DNA from: Syntrophaceae bacterium UBA6112
GTDB taxonomy: Bacteria; Desulfobacterota; Syntrophia; Syntrophales; UBA5619
Direction of reading: 5' to 3'
DNA length: 23,907 nucleotides
Assembly (NCBI GenBank): GCA_002423465.1
Contig: DIWG01000021.1
Span: 17,101 to 41,007 of the forward strand
The position numbers and the translations under genes were made by a program. Shown here in pieces: positions 1 to 7,554 of this stretch (the first letter of the stretch is position 1; the number at the start of each line of letters is the position of its first letter). The notes beneath the pieces are model-generated. The model was not told the origin of the DNA. It worked only from the letters and a program-made list of their open reading frames with translations, and did no database searches.

Positions 1-20
1 AATAGGTATCTGTCCCTATT
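1..20. repeat. Short palindrome resembling dispersed REP-like repeats
   Basis: AATAGG at 1-6 is the exact inverse complement of CCTATT at 15-20, with TATCTGTC between, giving a small hairpin just upstream of the dapF ribosome-binding site. From memory, sequences of the form TAGGTATCTGTCCCTATTTTC recur in several deltaproteobacterial genomes near REP-associated tyrosine transposases. Only one copy is visible here and it touches the window edge, so the family assignment is a guess. Confidence 0.35.
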
Positions 21-37
21 TTCCAAGAGGAGGGAAT

Positions 38-859
38 ATGATCGAATTTACCAAGATGAGCGGAAGCGGGAACGACTTCATCCTGATTGACAACCGGGAC
101 GGATCGCTTGCGGTGGGGGATGTCGTTGAATTCGTGAAGCGGGTCTGCGAACGGAAGATGTCGGTCGGGGCGGACGGCCTGATCGTGATCGAATCGTCCA
201 CCAAGGTCGATTTTCGCTGGCGCTTCTTCAACGCCGACGGTTCAGAAGTGGAGATGTGCGGGAACGGCGGCCGCTGCGCGGCCCGTTTCGCCTTCCTCAA
301 CGGAATCGCCGGGGAGAATCTGTCCTTCGAGACGGTGGCCGGGATTATCGATGCCGAGGTCCGGGGCGATGTTGTCAAGCTCCGTCTTCCCGATCCCCGG
401 AATCTCGTTGCCGAAGACCGGATTCGAATCCAAAACGAGGAGCTGTTCGTCAGCAGCATCAACACCGGCGTTCCCCATGTCGTCTATTTCGTGCGCGATC
501 CCGATCAATTCGATGTTTTCAACACCGGCCGGGCGATCCGCCGGCATGAACACTACCAACCCGCCGGGACGAACGCCAATTTTGTTGCCGTCGTGGACGG
601 CAACACGCTCCGCGTCCGGACTTACGAACGCGGTGTGGAGGACGAGACCCTCGCCTGCGGGACAGGCTCCGTCGCCTCCGCCCTGATTGCCGCCTGCAAG
701 GGGCTCGTCAAATCGCCGGTGGACGTTCGGGTGCAGAGCGGTGAGCTGCTCCGGATTTACTACGAGCAAACGGACGGCGGCTTCACGAAAGTTTATCTTG
801 AAGGAAAGGCCAAAGTGGTCTATCAGGGAACACTCTGGGACGATGCTTGGAAGGGATAG
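38..859 (+). CDS. dapF: Diaminopimelate epimerase DapF
   Basis: The enzyme converts LL-diaminopimelate to meso-diaminopimelate in the cytoplasm, supplying lysine synthesis and the peptidoglycan cross-linking residue. The 273-residue product matches the usual family length. Both halves of the cofactor-free two-cysteine active site are visible: Cys74 in EMCGNGGRC and Cys207 in ACGTGS, along with the N-terminal MSGSGNDF substrate-binding segment (residues 7-14) and the GTNANFV segment near 177. The ATG at 38 has a strong AGAGGAGG site about 5 bases upstream, which fixes the start. It is followed on the same strand by the aminotransferase that makes its substrate, so the two genes probably form an operon with the GTPase-like gene at 2108. 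Confidence 0.97.
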   Translation: MIEFTKMSGSGNDFILIDNRDGSLAVGDVVEFVKRVCERKMSVGADGLIVIESSTKVDFRWRFFNADGSEVEMCGNGGRCAARFAFLNGIAGENLSFETVAGIIDAEVRGDVVKLRLPDPRNLVAEDRIRIQNEELFVSSINTGVPHVVYFVRDPDQFDVFNTGRAIRRHEHYQPAGTNANFVAVVDGNTLRVRTYERGVEDETLACGTGSVASALIAACKGLVKSPVDVRVQSGELLRIYYEQTDGGFTKVYLEGKAKVVYQGTLWDDAWKG

Positions 860-863
860 ACGG

Positions 864-923
864 ATGAGCCGTCCTCGCCGGCTGCGGCCCAAAAGAACCA
901 TCAAGGTCTCGAAAGGAGAATAA
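864..923 (+). CDS. Possible 19-residue basic micro-ORF between dapF and dapL
   Basis: An ATG at 864, four bases after the dapF stop, opens a 19-codon frame ending in TAA at 921-923, two bases before the dapL TTG start. The peptide is very basic, beginning MSRPRRLRPKR. A GGAAGG sequence at the end of dapF could serve as a ribosome-binding site, and the 3' end overlaps the dapL Shine-Dalgarno. It could couple dapF to dapL translation, or it may be a chance frame in a GC-rich spacer. No known family is recognised. Confidence 0.2.
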   Translation: MSRPRRLRPKRTIKVSKGE

Positions 924-925
924 CG

Positions 926-2092
926 TTGCAGATTGCCGACCGTTTGACGAAGATCCCGCCCTACCTGTTCATGGAACTGAGGAAAAAGATCGCCAAGGCC
1001 AAGGCCGACGGCGTGGATGTGATCAGCCTCGCGATCGGCGACCCCGTCGAACCGACGCCCGATTCGGTCATCGACGAGCTTTGCCGGACGGCGCGCGATC
1101 CGGAGAACCACCGCTATCCGACGGACGAAGAGAAGGGGATGTTCGCCTTCCGCCGGGAGGTCGCCCGCTGGTATCAGACCCGCTACGGCGTCACACTCGA
1201 CCCGGCGACGGAGATCCTGGGGCTGATCGGTTCCAAGGAGGGGTGCCACCACTTCGTGATGGCCCGGATCAACCCCGGCGACATCGTCCTGATGACCGAT
1301 CCCGGCTATCCTGCCTACCGGGCGAGCATCCTGATGGGAGGGGGAATCCCGTACAATGTCCCGATCCGTCCGGAAAACAATTATCTCCCCGTCTTCGCGG
1401 AGATCCCGGCGGAGATCCTAAAAAAGGCACGGGGAATGTTCCTCAACTATCCGAACAACCCGACCGGCGCCTGCGCGACCCGGGAGTTCTTCGACCGGCT
1501 GGTCGCCTTCGCGAAGGCGAACGATATCGCCGTCTGCTACGACAACCCCTACAGCGAGGTCGTCTTCGAAGGGCAGGAGAGGCTGAGCTTCCTGTCCGCC
1601 GACGGGGCGAAGGAGGTGGGGGTCGAACTCAACTCTCTCTCCAAGCCCTACAACATGACGGGCTGGCGGATCGGCATGGCCGCGGGGAACCCGGAACTCA
1701 TCGCCGCGATCAGCAAGGTGAAGGAGAATACCGACTCCGGGATCTTCAATGCGATCCAGTATGCGGGGATCCGCGCGTTGCGCGAGGAGACCGGAAACAT
1801 CGAAAAGATGCTGGCCGTCTATGCCCGGCGGCGGGAGAAGGTCCTCGCGACGCTGGCCGGAATCGGCATCGATTTCAACCCGCCGAAGGGAACCTTCTAC
1901 CTCTGGGTCCCGACGCCGAGAGGGATGGGTTCGCTGGAGTTTACGAACCTCCTCTTCGAGAAGGCGGCCGTCGTTGTGGCATCGGGAACCGCCTACGGAC
2001 AGTACGGCGAAGGTTTCATCCGGATCTCGCTCACCGTCCCCGACACCCGCCTGGACGAGGCGCTTACCCGGATCGAGAAGGCCTTCGCCTAA
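926..2092 (+). CDS. dapL: LL-diaminopimelate aminotransferase (PLP class I/II)
   Basis: This 388-residue fold-type I PLP aminotransferase probably makes LL-diaminopimelate directly from tetrahydrodipicolinate and glutamate, bypassing the succinylase and acetylase routes. Visible landmarks are the NYPNNPTG block (residues 174-181, Asn178 region for the cofactor), DNPYS at 206-210, the Schiff-base Lys240 in SLSKPYNMTGWRIG, and a C-terminal FIRISL arginine for the substrate carboxylate. The start is TTG at 926, supported by AAGGAG about 8 bases upstream; no ATG fits better. Placement after dapF supports the DAP role over other aminotransferase specificities. Sequence alone does not fully exclude a related alanine or aspartate aminotransferase. 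Confidence 0.88.
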   Translation: MQIADRLTKIPPYLFMELRKKIAKAKADGVDVISLAIGDPVEPTPDSVIDELCRTARDPENHRYPTDEEKGMFAFRREVARWYQTRYGVTLDPATEILGLIGSKEGCHHFVMARINPGDIVLMTDPGYPAYRASILMGGGIPYNVPIRPENNYLPVFAEIPAEILKKARGMFLNYPNNPTGACATREFFDRLVAFAKANDIAVCYDNPYSEVVFEGQERLSFLSADGAKEVGVELNSLSKPYNMTGWRIGMAAGNPELIAAISKVKENTDSGIFNAIQYAGIRALREETGNIEKMLAVYARRREKVLATLAGIGIDFNPPKGTFYLWVPTPRGMGSLEFTNLLFEKAAVVVASGTAYGQYGEGFIRISLTVPDTRLDEALTRIEKAFA

Positions 2093-2107
2093 AAAGAGGA
2101 CAAGACA

Positions 2108-3139
2108 ATGGAAATCGGGATACTTGGACTCCCTCAGAGCGGCAAGAGCACCCTCTTCGAGATCATGACCGGCGTCCGGAGCCGGGAGATGCACGGAGAG
2201 ACCTGCGTTCGGGGCCTGGCTTCGGTCCCCGACGCCCGCTTCGACCGCCTGGCGGGGATTTTCAAGCCGATGAAAGTCTCGCCCGCCAAGGTTCCCTTCA
2301 GCGACGTGAACGCCGTCGGGGAGAAGGCCTGGAATGCCGTCCGGCAGAGTCTCTCCGGGGCCGAGGGTCTCGTCCATGTCGTCGATGCGTTCACCGCGGC
2401 GGACCTCCCCGAGATCCTGGGCCGTTACCGGAAATTGGCGGATGAACTGATCCTCGCCGATCTGCTGATCGTCGAAAATCGTCTGGAGCGGCTCGCGAAA
2501 ATGGCGAAAAAGCCGATGACGCCCCAGGACGCGCTTCATGCCCGTGTCCTGCCGAGGCTCCGGGAACAGCTCGAAGCGGGGAAGCCCCTCCGGGAGTTGT
2601 CCCTGGCTGACGAAGAACGCCACGGCCTCCGGAGCTTCTCGTTCTGGACGATCCGGCCGGAACTCGTTGTGGTCAATACCGCCGAAGAGAACCCCGGCGT
2701 CTCCGACGCCTTTGGCCGCGAGATGGGGCCTGACGTTCCACTGATCGGGATCTGCTGCGCGATCGAAGCGGAGCTGACGGCCCTCCCGCCGGAGGAGCAA
2801 AAGGAGTTTTTGGATTCGCTCGGTGTTGCGGAGGCTGCCTTTGGGCGGGTGATCCGCGCGGCTTTTTCGCTGCTTGGCCGGATCTCCTACTTCACCGTCG
2901 GCGAAGACGAGGTCAAAGCCTGGGTCATCCCCGCGGGTACCAAGGCCCCCCGGGCGGCCGGCGTGATCCACAACGACTTCGAGCGGGGGTTCATCAAGGC
3001 CGAGGTGATCGGGTTTGACGAGTTCATCGCCTGCGGCGGGACCAACGCCGCCGCCAAGACGGCGGGGAAGCTCCGCCTCGAGGGCAAGGAGTACGTCGTT
3101 CAGGACGGCGATATCATCAACTTCCGCTTCAACGTCTGA
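2108..3139 (+). CDS. YchF-related (DUF933/TGS) GTPase-like protein
   Basis: This 343-residue protein is related to the Obg-like ATPase YchF. Residues 7-15 form a P-loop (GLPQSGKST). NTAE at 190-193 matches the NxxE G4 variant that gives YchF its relaxed nucleotide preference. The C-terminal 80 residues form the DUF933/TGS domain, with the signature around AGVIHNDFERGFIKAEVI and a closing DGDIINFRFNV. It is oddly short in the switch region: where YchF has DxAG followed by a glycine-rich segment, this protein has D66-V-N-A. It is therefore likely a paralogue rather than the housekeeping YchF. It starts at ATG 2108 behind AGAGGA, 15 bases after dapL, in the same operon. Its cellular role is not known. 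Confidence 0.82.
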   Translation: MEIGILGLPQSGKSTLFEIMTGVRSREMHGETCVRGLASVPDARFDRLAGIFKPMKVSPAKVPFSDVNAVGEKAWNAVRQSLSGAEGLVHVVDAFTAADLPEILGRYRKLADELILADLLIVENRLERLAKMAKKPMTPQDALHARVLPRLREQLEAGKPLRELSLADEERHGLRSFSFWTIRPELVVVNTAEENPGVSDAFGREMGPDVPLIGICCAIEAELTALPPEEQKEFLDSLGVAEAAFGRVIRAAFSLLGRISYFTVGEDEVKAWVIPAGTKAPRAAGVIHNDFERGFIKAEVIGFDEFIACGGTNAAAKTAGKLRLEGKEYVVQDGDIINFRFNV

Positions 3140-3348
3140 CAGGTTGTTGATTCAGCCGGCTGATGCCGCCTGCTTCATGAAAAAAGAAACGAGCGTTGCT
3201 GACACGTTATTTCACCTACCTCCAACGTCACACTCGGCTGTATACCGGGGAATCAATGAATGCCGTTTGTAATATTCGATGTGGTAAAAGTGTAGACAAG
3301 ATTCCGCGCTTCTACAGGTCTGATTGTTGCCATTATCACAACCAGGTT

Positions 3349-3380
3349 CCTTTTTCCCGGCCTGAAACGGGAAAAGGCTT
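3349..3380. terminator. Hairpin between converging genes
   Basis: CCTTTTTCCCG (3349-3359) pairs with CGGGAAAAGG (3368-3377) across an 8-base loop, followed on the + strand by CTTTTCC. It lies 8 bases beyond the glgP stop and 210 bases beyond the GTPase-like gene, so it probably ends transcription from one or both sides. The T-tract is short in each direction. The rest of 3140-3348 shows no gene. Confidence 0.55.
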
Positions 3381-3385
3381 TTCCA

Positions 3386-5884
3386 TCAGTCGATCTCGAC
3401 CGGGTTCACCTGCCAGATCTTCTCGCAATATTCCCGGATCGCCCGGTCCGAGGAGAACTTCCCCACCCGGGCGACATTGAGGATGCTCATCTTCTGCCAC
3501 GCCTCCCGACTGAGCCAGGTCTGTCCGACCCGGTCCTGGGCGGCGATGTAGGAGGGATAGTCGGCGCAGAGCATATAATCGTCGCGTTCCCGGAGCGTCC
3601 GGGTGAGAGGAAGAAACAGCCCCCGGTCGCCGCGGGAAAAGAAGCCGCTCTCCAGCAGTTCGATCGCTTCGCGCAGCCCCGCGTCGGCCGCGATCGCCTC
3701 CCCCGGGCTCCGGCCGTCGCGTTTTTTTTGTTCCACCTCCGCCGCGGTGAGGCCGAAGAGGAAGAAATTCTCCGCGCCGACCTCTTCCCGGATCTCGACG
3801 TTCGCGCCGTCCAGTGTCCCGATCGTCAACGCCCCGTTCATCGAGAACTTCATGTTCCCGGTTCCGGAGGCCTCCTTCCCGGCCGTGGAAATCTGCTCGG
3901 AGAGATCGGCCGCCGGATAGACGCGGTGGGCGGTCTTGACGTTGAAGTTGGGCAGGAAGACGACCCGCAGGAGCCCTGCCGTTTTCGGGTCGCCATGGAT
4001 CGTCTCCGCGACGGAATGGATCAGCTTGATGATCAGTTTCGCCATGAAATAACCGGGGGCCGCTTTGCCGCCGAAGATCACCGTCCGGGGCGGCAGGTCG
4101 CCGATCTCCCCGCGCCGGATCCGGCTGTAGAGCGTGATCACATGCAGGACGTTCAAGTGCTGGCGTTTGTACTCGTGAATCCGTTTCACCTGGACGTCGA
4201 AGAGCGAATCGGGATCGGCAACGATTCCGGTCCGCGACCGGATGATCTCCGCCAGCAGCTCCTTGTTGCGGCGGTTGATCGCCCGCCAGCGGTCGAGGAA
4301 GGAGGCGTCCCGCGAAAAAGGCTCCAGCTCCCTGAGCCGGGACAGATCCGTGATCCACGCCGGACCGATGCATTCGGAGATCAGCGCGGCAAGCGCCGGA
4401 TTGGAAAGGAGCAGGAAGCGTCTGGGTGTCACGCCGTTCGTCACATTCATGAATTTTCCCGGGCTGATCCGGTTGAAGTCGTTCAGAACCTGCTCGCGCA
4501 GGAGGTCCGTGTGCAAGCCGGCCACGCCGTTGATCCGGCGGCTGCCGACGCAGGCCAGGTTCGCCATCCGGACGGATCGTGCGCCCTCCTCGTCGACCAG
4601 CGAGAGCCGCCGGATGAGCCCCTCGTCCCCAGGAAAATCCCGGCGGACCTCCTCCAGGAAACGCCGGTTGATCTCATAGATGATCTCCAGGTGGCGGGGC
4701 AGGACGCTGCGGAAGAGCGAAACGGACCATTTTTCGAGCGCCTCCGACAGGAGGGTGTGGTTCGTGTAGCCGAAGGTCTCGCGCGTGATCTCCCAGGCCT
4801 CGTCCCATCCTATGTCATGGACATCCATGAGAAGGCGCATCAGTTCGGCGACGCCGATCGCCGGGTGGGTGTCGTTGAGTTGGATGGCGTATTTCTCGTG
4901 GAACCGGCGGAGGTCTTTCTCCCGCTGGAGATAGATGCGGATCATGTCCTGCAGCGCGCAGGAGACGAAGAGGAACTGTTGCATCAGCCGGAGTTGCCTC
5001 CCGGCGAGCGGCTCGTCGTTGGGGTAGAGAATCTTGGTCAGGTTTTCCGAGCCGATTTTATCGTGAACGGCCCCGTAGTAATCGCCGACGTTGAACGAGC
5101 GCAGGTCAAAGGAGGTTGTCGCTTCCGCTTTGAAGAGGCGGAGCAGGATGACCGAAGGGGAGCCGTAGCCGGTGATCATCGTGTCGTAGGCGACGCCGCG
5201 GATCCGGCGTTCCGGAATCCAGCGGACGCAGTAACGGCCGGCGTCGTCGAGACCGCTTTCGGTATGGCCGCCGAAAGGGATGTCGTAGGCGATCTCAGGG
5301 CGAACCACCTCCCAGGGGTTCCCCATGCGCAACCATTGATCCGCGACCTCCTGCTGCCACCCGTCGCAAATCTCCTGGGTGAAGATGCCGAATTCATAGC
5401 GGATACCATAGCCGATTGTCGGGATGTTCAGCGTCGCGAGCGAATCGAGGTAGCAGGCAGCAAGACGGCCGAGACCGCCGTTTCCCAGCCCCGGCTCCTC
5501 TTCCTGATCGATCAGTGCTCGAAAGTCGAATCCCAGCATCTCCACGGCTTGCCGGACGTCGTCGTAGAGACCGAGGTTGATCAGGTGGTTCTCCAGATGG
5601 GGGCCGAGGAGAAACTCCGCCGAGAGGTAGCAGACGGTCCGGCTCGCCTTTTCATAGTAGGTGTGCGCTGTCTTGGCCCATCGCGCAAGCAGACGGTCGC
5701 GAACCGTGTAGGCCACGGCAAGGTAGTAGTCGTTCCGGGTCGCCACCGGAGCAAAGCGGCCCTGGACGCAGACGAGATTGTCGAGAATGGCCTGCTTCAT
5801 CTCCTCGACCGTTTTGCCCGTCCGGATGCAGGTCGTCTCAGGCACGATTGTGGATTTTTCCGCTCTTATCATGACATCTTCCAT
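3386..5884 (-). CDS. glgP: Glycogen/maltodextrin phosphorylase
   Basis: This 832-residue GT35 enzyme cleaves alpha-1,4-glucan with phosphate to release glucose 1-phosphate in the cytoplasm. The pyridoxal-phosphate lysine is Lys679 in GTGNMKFSMNGAL, and the glycine-rich GNGGLGRLAACYLDS segment typical of the family is near residue 135. The length is full for bacterial GlgP/MalP. The in-frame starts ATG 5884 and ATG 5872 are both possible; GGAAG sits close before the second, so the true N-terminus may be four residues shorter. The gene reads against its neighbours and has no other glycogen genes beside it in this window. Confidence 0.96.
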   Translation of the reverse strand: MEDVMIRAEKSTIVPETTCIRTGKTVEEMKQAILDNLVCVQGRFAPVATRNDYYLAVAYTVRDRLLARWAKTAHTYYEKASRTVCYLSAEFLLGPHLENHLINLGLYDDVRQAVEMLGFDFRALIDQEEEPGLGNGGLGRLAACYLDSLATLNIPTIGYGIRYEFGIFTQEICDGWQQEVADQWLRMGNPWEVVRPEIAYDIPFGGHTESGLDDAGRYCVRWIPERRIRGVAYDTMITGYGSPSVILLRLFKAEATTSFDLRSFNVGDYYGAVHDKIGSENLTKILYPNDEPLAGRQLRLMQQFLFVSCALQDMIRIYLQREKDLRRFHEKYAIQLNDTHPAIGVAELMRLLMDVHDIGWDEAWEITRETFGYTNHTLLSEALEKWSVSLFRSVLPRHLEIIYEINRRFLEEVRRDFPGDEGLIRRLSLVDEEGARSVRMANLACVGSRRINGVAGLHTDLLREQVLNDFNRISPGKFMNVTNGVTPRRFLLLSNPALAALISECIGPAWITDLSRLRELEPFSRDASFLDRWRAINRRNKELLAEIIRSRTGIVADPDSLFDVQVKRIHEYKRQHLNVLHVITLYSRIRRGEIGDLPPRTVIFGGKAAPGYFMAKLIIKLIHSVAETIHGDPKTAGLLRVVFLPNFNVKTAHRVYPAADLSEQISTAGKEASGTGNMKFSMNGALTIGTLDGANVEIREEVGAENFFLFGLTAAEVEQKKRDGRSPGEAIAADAGLREAIELLESGFFSRGDRGLFLPLTRTLRERDDYMLCADYPSYIAAQDRVGQTWLSREAWQKMSILNVARVGKFSSDRAIREYCEKIWQVNPVEID

Positions 5885-5938
5885 CTAATCCGTTTCTGCC
5901 ATCGACAAAACGGATGCCTGAATCCGTAACGCCCGAGC

Positions 5939-6043
5939 TCACGGTGCTGAGGTCTCCGCCACGATCATGGGCTTGCTGTGCCCCACGGCAAAGATGTCAT
6001 GGAAGTTCCGAATGGCGTTTCCGATTCCGTTCGCTTGCACCCC
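5939..6043 (-). pseudogene. Possible C-terminal remnant of a glycoside hydrolase-like protein
   Basis: On the - strand, the last ~35 codons before a TGA at 5939 read GVQANGIGNAIRNFHDIFA followed by VGHSKPMIVAETSAP. The KPMIVAE pattern resembles the strand carrying the catalytic nucleophile glutamate in TIM-barrel glycoside hydrolases. Upstream the frame loses similarity and runs into the 3' end of the Yip1-like gene, with no start or ribosome-binding site. It may be a truncated leftover of a longer gene, but the evidence is one short motif. Confidence 0.25.
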
Positions 6044-6107
6044 TTTCCAGAAGCACCTTGACGGTTCTATTGCTCCCAACGCCAGAGAAACCGGATGTAC
6101 TGCCCTT

Positions 6108-6695
6108 CTACCGCATTCCGGGCATCGGATAGGATATAAAGGTGTGTGAGATCGCGCCGATGATGGCAAATATGACGATGGCTGCAACAATGACTGCCAC
6201 CAGATATCCCATTGCCTTTTCCGGAGGAGCCTTCATGAGGAGGGGCAGTCCCAAGTATAGGATATACAAACCATAGAGCCCAAGAATACCCAGTATGCCC
6301 AGTGCAGGGATCATCATAAAGATGCCCGCCAACCACCCTGGGGTATATGAATAAGCAGCTACCTTGAAGGCCTGGTTGATATTCTTCTCTCCTGAAAAAG
6401 TGGGAGCCAGGGCATTAATGACCAAAGCCAGGATGTACACGCCGGCAAGGATCAAGACATACTGCACGATTGCAGAGGAAAGGGAAGACCCTATAGGGAC
6501 TCGGTATGATCCTGCGAAGGGTAGGCTGATACCGATAATGGACATGCCGATGATTGACGCCACCGGTCCAATGGCTGCCAGGATGACGATGTAGCTCTTG
6601 TACAAATCCGCGATGGTTGTGGTTTCCCCTGCAATGGTTTGCCACTCCTGCTTGGGATTGAGCACAATTCCTTTAACCCGACCGACCAAATCCAT
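6108..6695 (-). CDS. Yip1-domain integral membrane protein
   Basis: The 195-residue product is strongly hydrophobic after a short N-terminal segment (MDLVGRVKGIVLNPKQEWQ) that is characteristic of bacterial Yip1-domain proteins, in which NPKxEWxxI precedes the first membrane span. About five membrane segments follow, at roughly residues 34-56, 72-94, 116-138, 140-158 and 164-185. The ATG at 6695 is preceded by AAGGAG at a long spacing of about 11 bases. Bacterial members have no established biochemical role. It appears monocistronic and its base composition is lower in GC than the flanking core genes. Confidence 0.8.
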   Translation of the reverse strand: MDLVGRVKGIVLNPKQEWQTIAGETTTIADLYKSYIVILAAIGPVASIIGMSIIGISLPFAGSYRVPIGSSLSSAIVQYVLILAGVYILALVINALAPTFSGEKNINQAFKVAAYSYTPGWLAGIFMMIPALGILGILGLYGLYILYLGLPLLMKAPPEKAMGYLVAVIVAAIVIFAIIGAISHTFISYPMPGMR

Positions 6696-7106
6696 GATTT
6701 AAATCACTCCTTTTTCAACATTAGAGTTACATAACAATCCTCGTGTGATTTTACAGCAACGAATTTACAATGAGCGACCTTTTCCAAGATGGCGTCAACC
6801 TTTTTCGTCCAAACGAATGATTTGGGATTCGTTTTGTTCTCCCAGCATTGACATTAAATTTTTTTACAAAATAAATCAAGTTCTGCGGATAAAAAATAAT
6901 GTTATCACAAAAGCGTTGATCATTTCCTTCAACTCCGGCTTGGGGTTGCCGTTTATGTCGCACTTCTCCTAAGTTTGCATCCTGCCGATTATTATCGTGT
7001 ATCTCGAAATGAGCGCCCCTGCCCTTTCCCGAGAAGAGAAGACGTGGCTCCGAAAACCGAAGACTGGTGAGCGTTTAAAGGGTGAGTGCCCCGCAAAGCC
7101 AGAAAG
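6696..7106. other. AT-rich intergenic stretch with no convincing gene
   Basis: This ~410-base stretch lies between the Yip1-like gene and the left end of the tRNA-Leu element. All frames are short or lack ribosome-binding sites. It is AT-richer than the rest of the host DNA, especially 6840-6910. It probably contains the Yip1-like gene promoter near 6720-6780, but no clear -35/-10 pair stands out. A - strand snippet near 6910-6950 reads NGNPKPELKEMINAF, which looks protein-like but is too short to name. Confidence 0.5.
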
Positions 7107-7140
7107 AAAAAGGGTTTACAGATGCAATCTCTGCAAACCC
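7107..7140 (-). terminator. Intrinsic terminator, probably the displaced original tRNA-Leu terminator
   Basis: On the - strand, GGGTTTGCAGA pairs with TCTGTAAACCC (one mismatch in 11 bp, 7-base loop, + strand 7112-7140) and is followed by TTTTTCTTTCT, a textbook rho-independent terminator. No intact - strand gene ends just before it. It starts 9 bases beyond a degraded tRNA-Leu 3' end with its CCA at 7150-7152. That is where a terminator of the uninterrupted tRNA-Leu gene would lie before the element inserted. Confidence 0.8.
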
Positions 7141-7147
7141 GATATTT

Positions 7148-7175
7148 CCTGGTCGGAGGTCTCTATCAAACTATC
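7148..7175. repeat. Candidate attL: degraded tRNA-Leu 3' end
   Basis: Compared with 12697-12726 at the intact tRNA-Leu, this segment matches CCTGGT exactly, lacks two bases (GC), matches CGGAGGTC exactly, and then matches 7 of the next 14 bases. That is 21 of 28 aligned bases, in direct orientation. On the - strand it reads as a T-loop-like GTTTGAT, the 3' acceptor strand CTCCG and the ACCA end. Normal att repeats are identical, so this copy would have decayed after displacement. The terminator-like hairpin directly beyond it supports the reading. Confidence 0.6.
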
Positions 7176-7224
7176 AACATATGCAGTAAACATTATTACA
7201 CTTTCAGATATCACATTATCATTG

Positions 7225-7244
7225 ATACCCCCATAAATACCCCC
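7225..7244. repeat. Left pair of ATACCCCC boxes (candidate integrase arm or Xis sites)
   Basis: ATACCCCC occurs at 7225-7232 and again at 7237-7244, same orientation, start-to-start spacing 12 bp. The same octamer pair with the same spacing occurs at the other end of the element next to int. The boxes lie between the AlpA-like gene stop and the candidate attL. The likely role is binding of the integrase arm domain or of the AlpA-like protein during excision. Confidence 0.6.
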
Positions 7245-7248
7245 ACAA

Positions 7249-7500
7249 TCATAAGCATGCCCCTTCATGCGAGCCGTCTTTTTCCACCCTTGAAGCTAAA
7301 AACTGATCACATAAGGCATCAATGTCTGCCCGCGACCATGCACTCGTTCTTGCGGATAGTTTAACAGGTCTGGGGAATCGCCCTTCCTTAATCCCCTTCC
7401 ACCATGTTGACTTCGACATGGGGAGAATTTCAAGGACTTGAGGTAACCTAAGGAAACCCCTTTTTTTACAAGCCTCACCCTCATTACTCTGCATCACCAT
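7249..7500 (-). CDS. AlpA-family helix-turn-helix regulator / probable excisionase
   Basis: This small DNA-binding protein has an AlpA/MerR-like winged helix: FLRLPQVLEILPMSKSTWW supplies the helix-turn-helix, followed by the family pattern GRFPRPVKLSARTSAWSRADI. P4-type elements use such proteins to activate int and to act as directionality factor. The ATG at 7500 is preferred because AGAGG lies 5 bases upstream; a GTG six bases further out is also in frame. It is the last gene of the leftward cluster, next to the left end of the element and its ATACCCCC boxes, a fitting place for an excisionase. Whether it acts as Xis or as activator cannot be told from sequence. Confidence 0.85.
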   Translation of the reverse strand: MVMQSNEGEACKKRGFLRLPQVLEILPMSKSTWWKGIKEGRFPRPVKLSARTSAWSRADIDALCDQFLASRVEKDGSHEGACL

Positions 7501-7554
7501 TTCCACCTCTAAAAAATATAACCTACTCTACTGGGCAACATAATTCATTAAGCC

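Noticed and set aside
242..1252. Long - strand frame opposite dapF and dapL, and similar long antisense frames opposite glgP (3728-5929), the GTPase-like gene and mrdA
   Set aside because: These are GC-rich antisense shadows of clearly identified genes, with biased composition and no start signals.
3291..3316. Inverted repeat TGTAGA/TCTACA in the glgP intergenic gap as an IS end
   Set aside because: Only six base pairs, no transposase and no second end in view.
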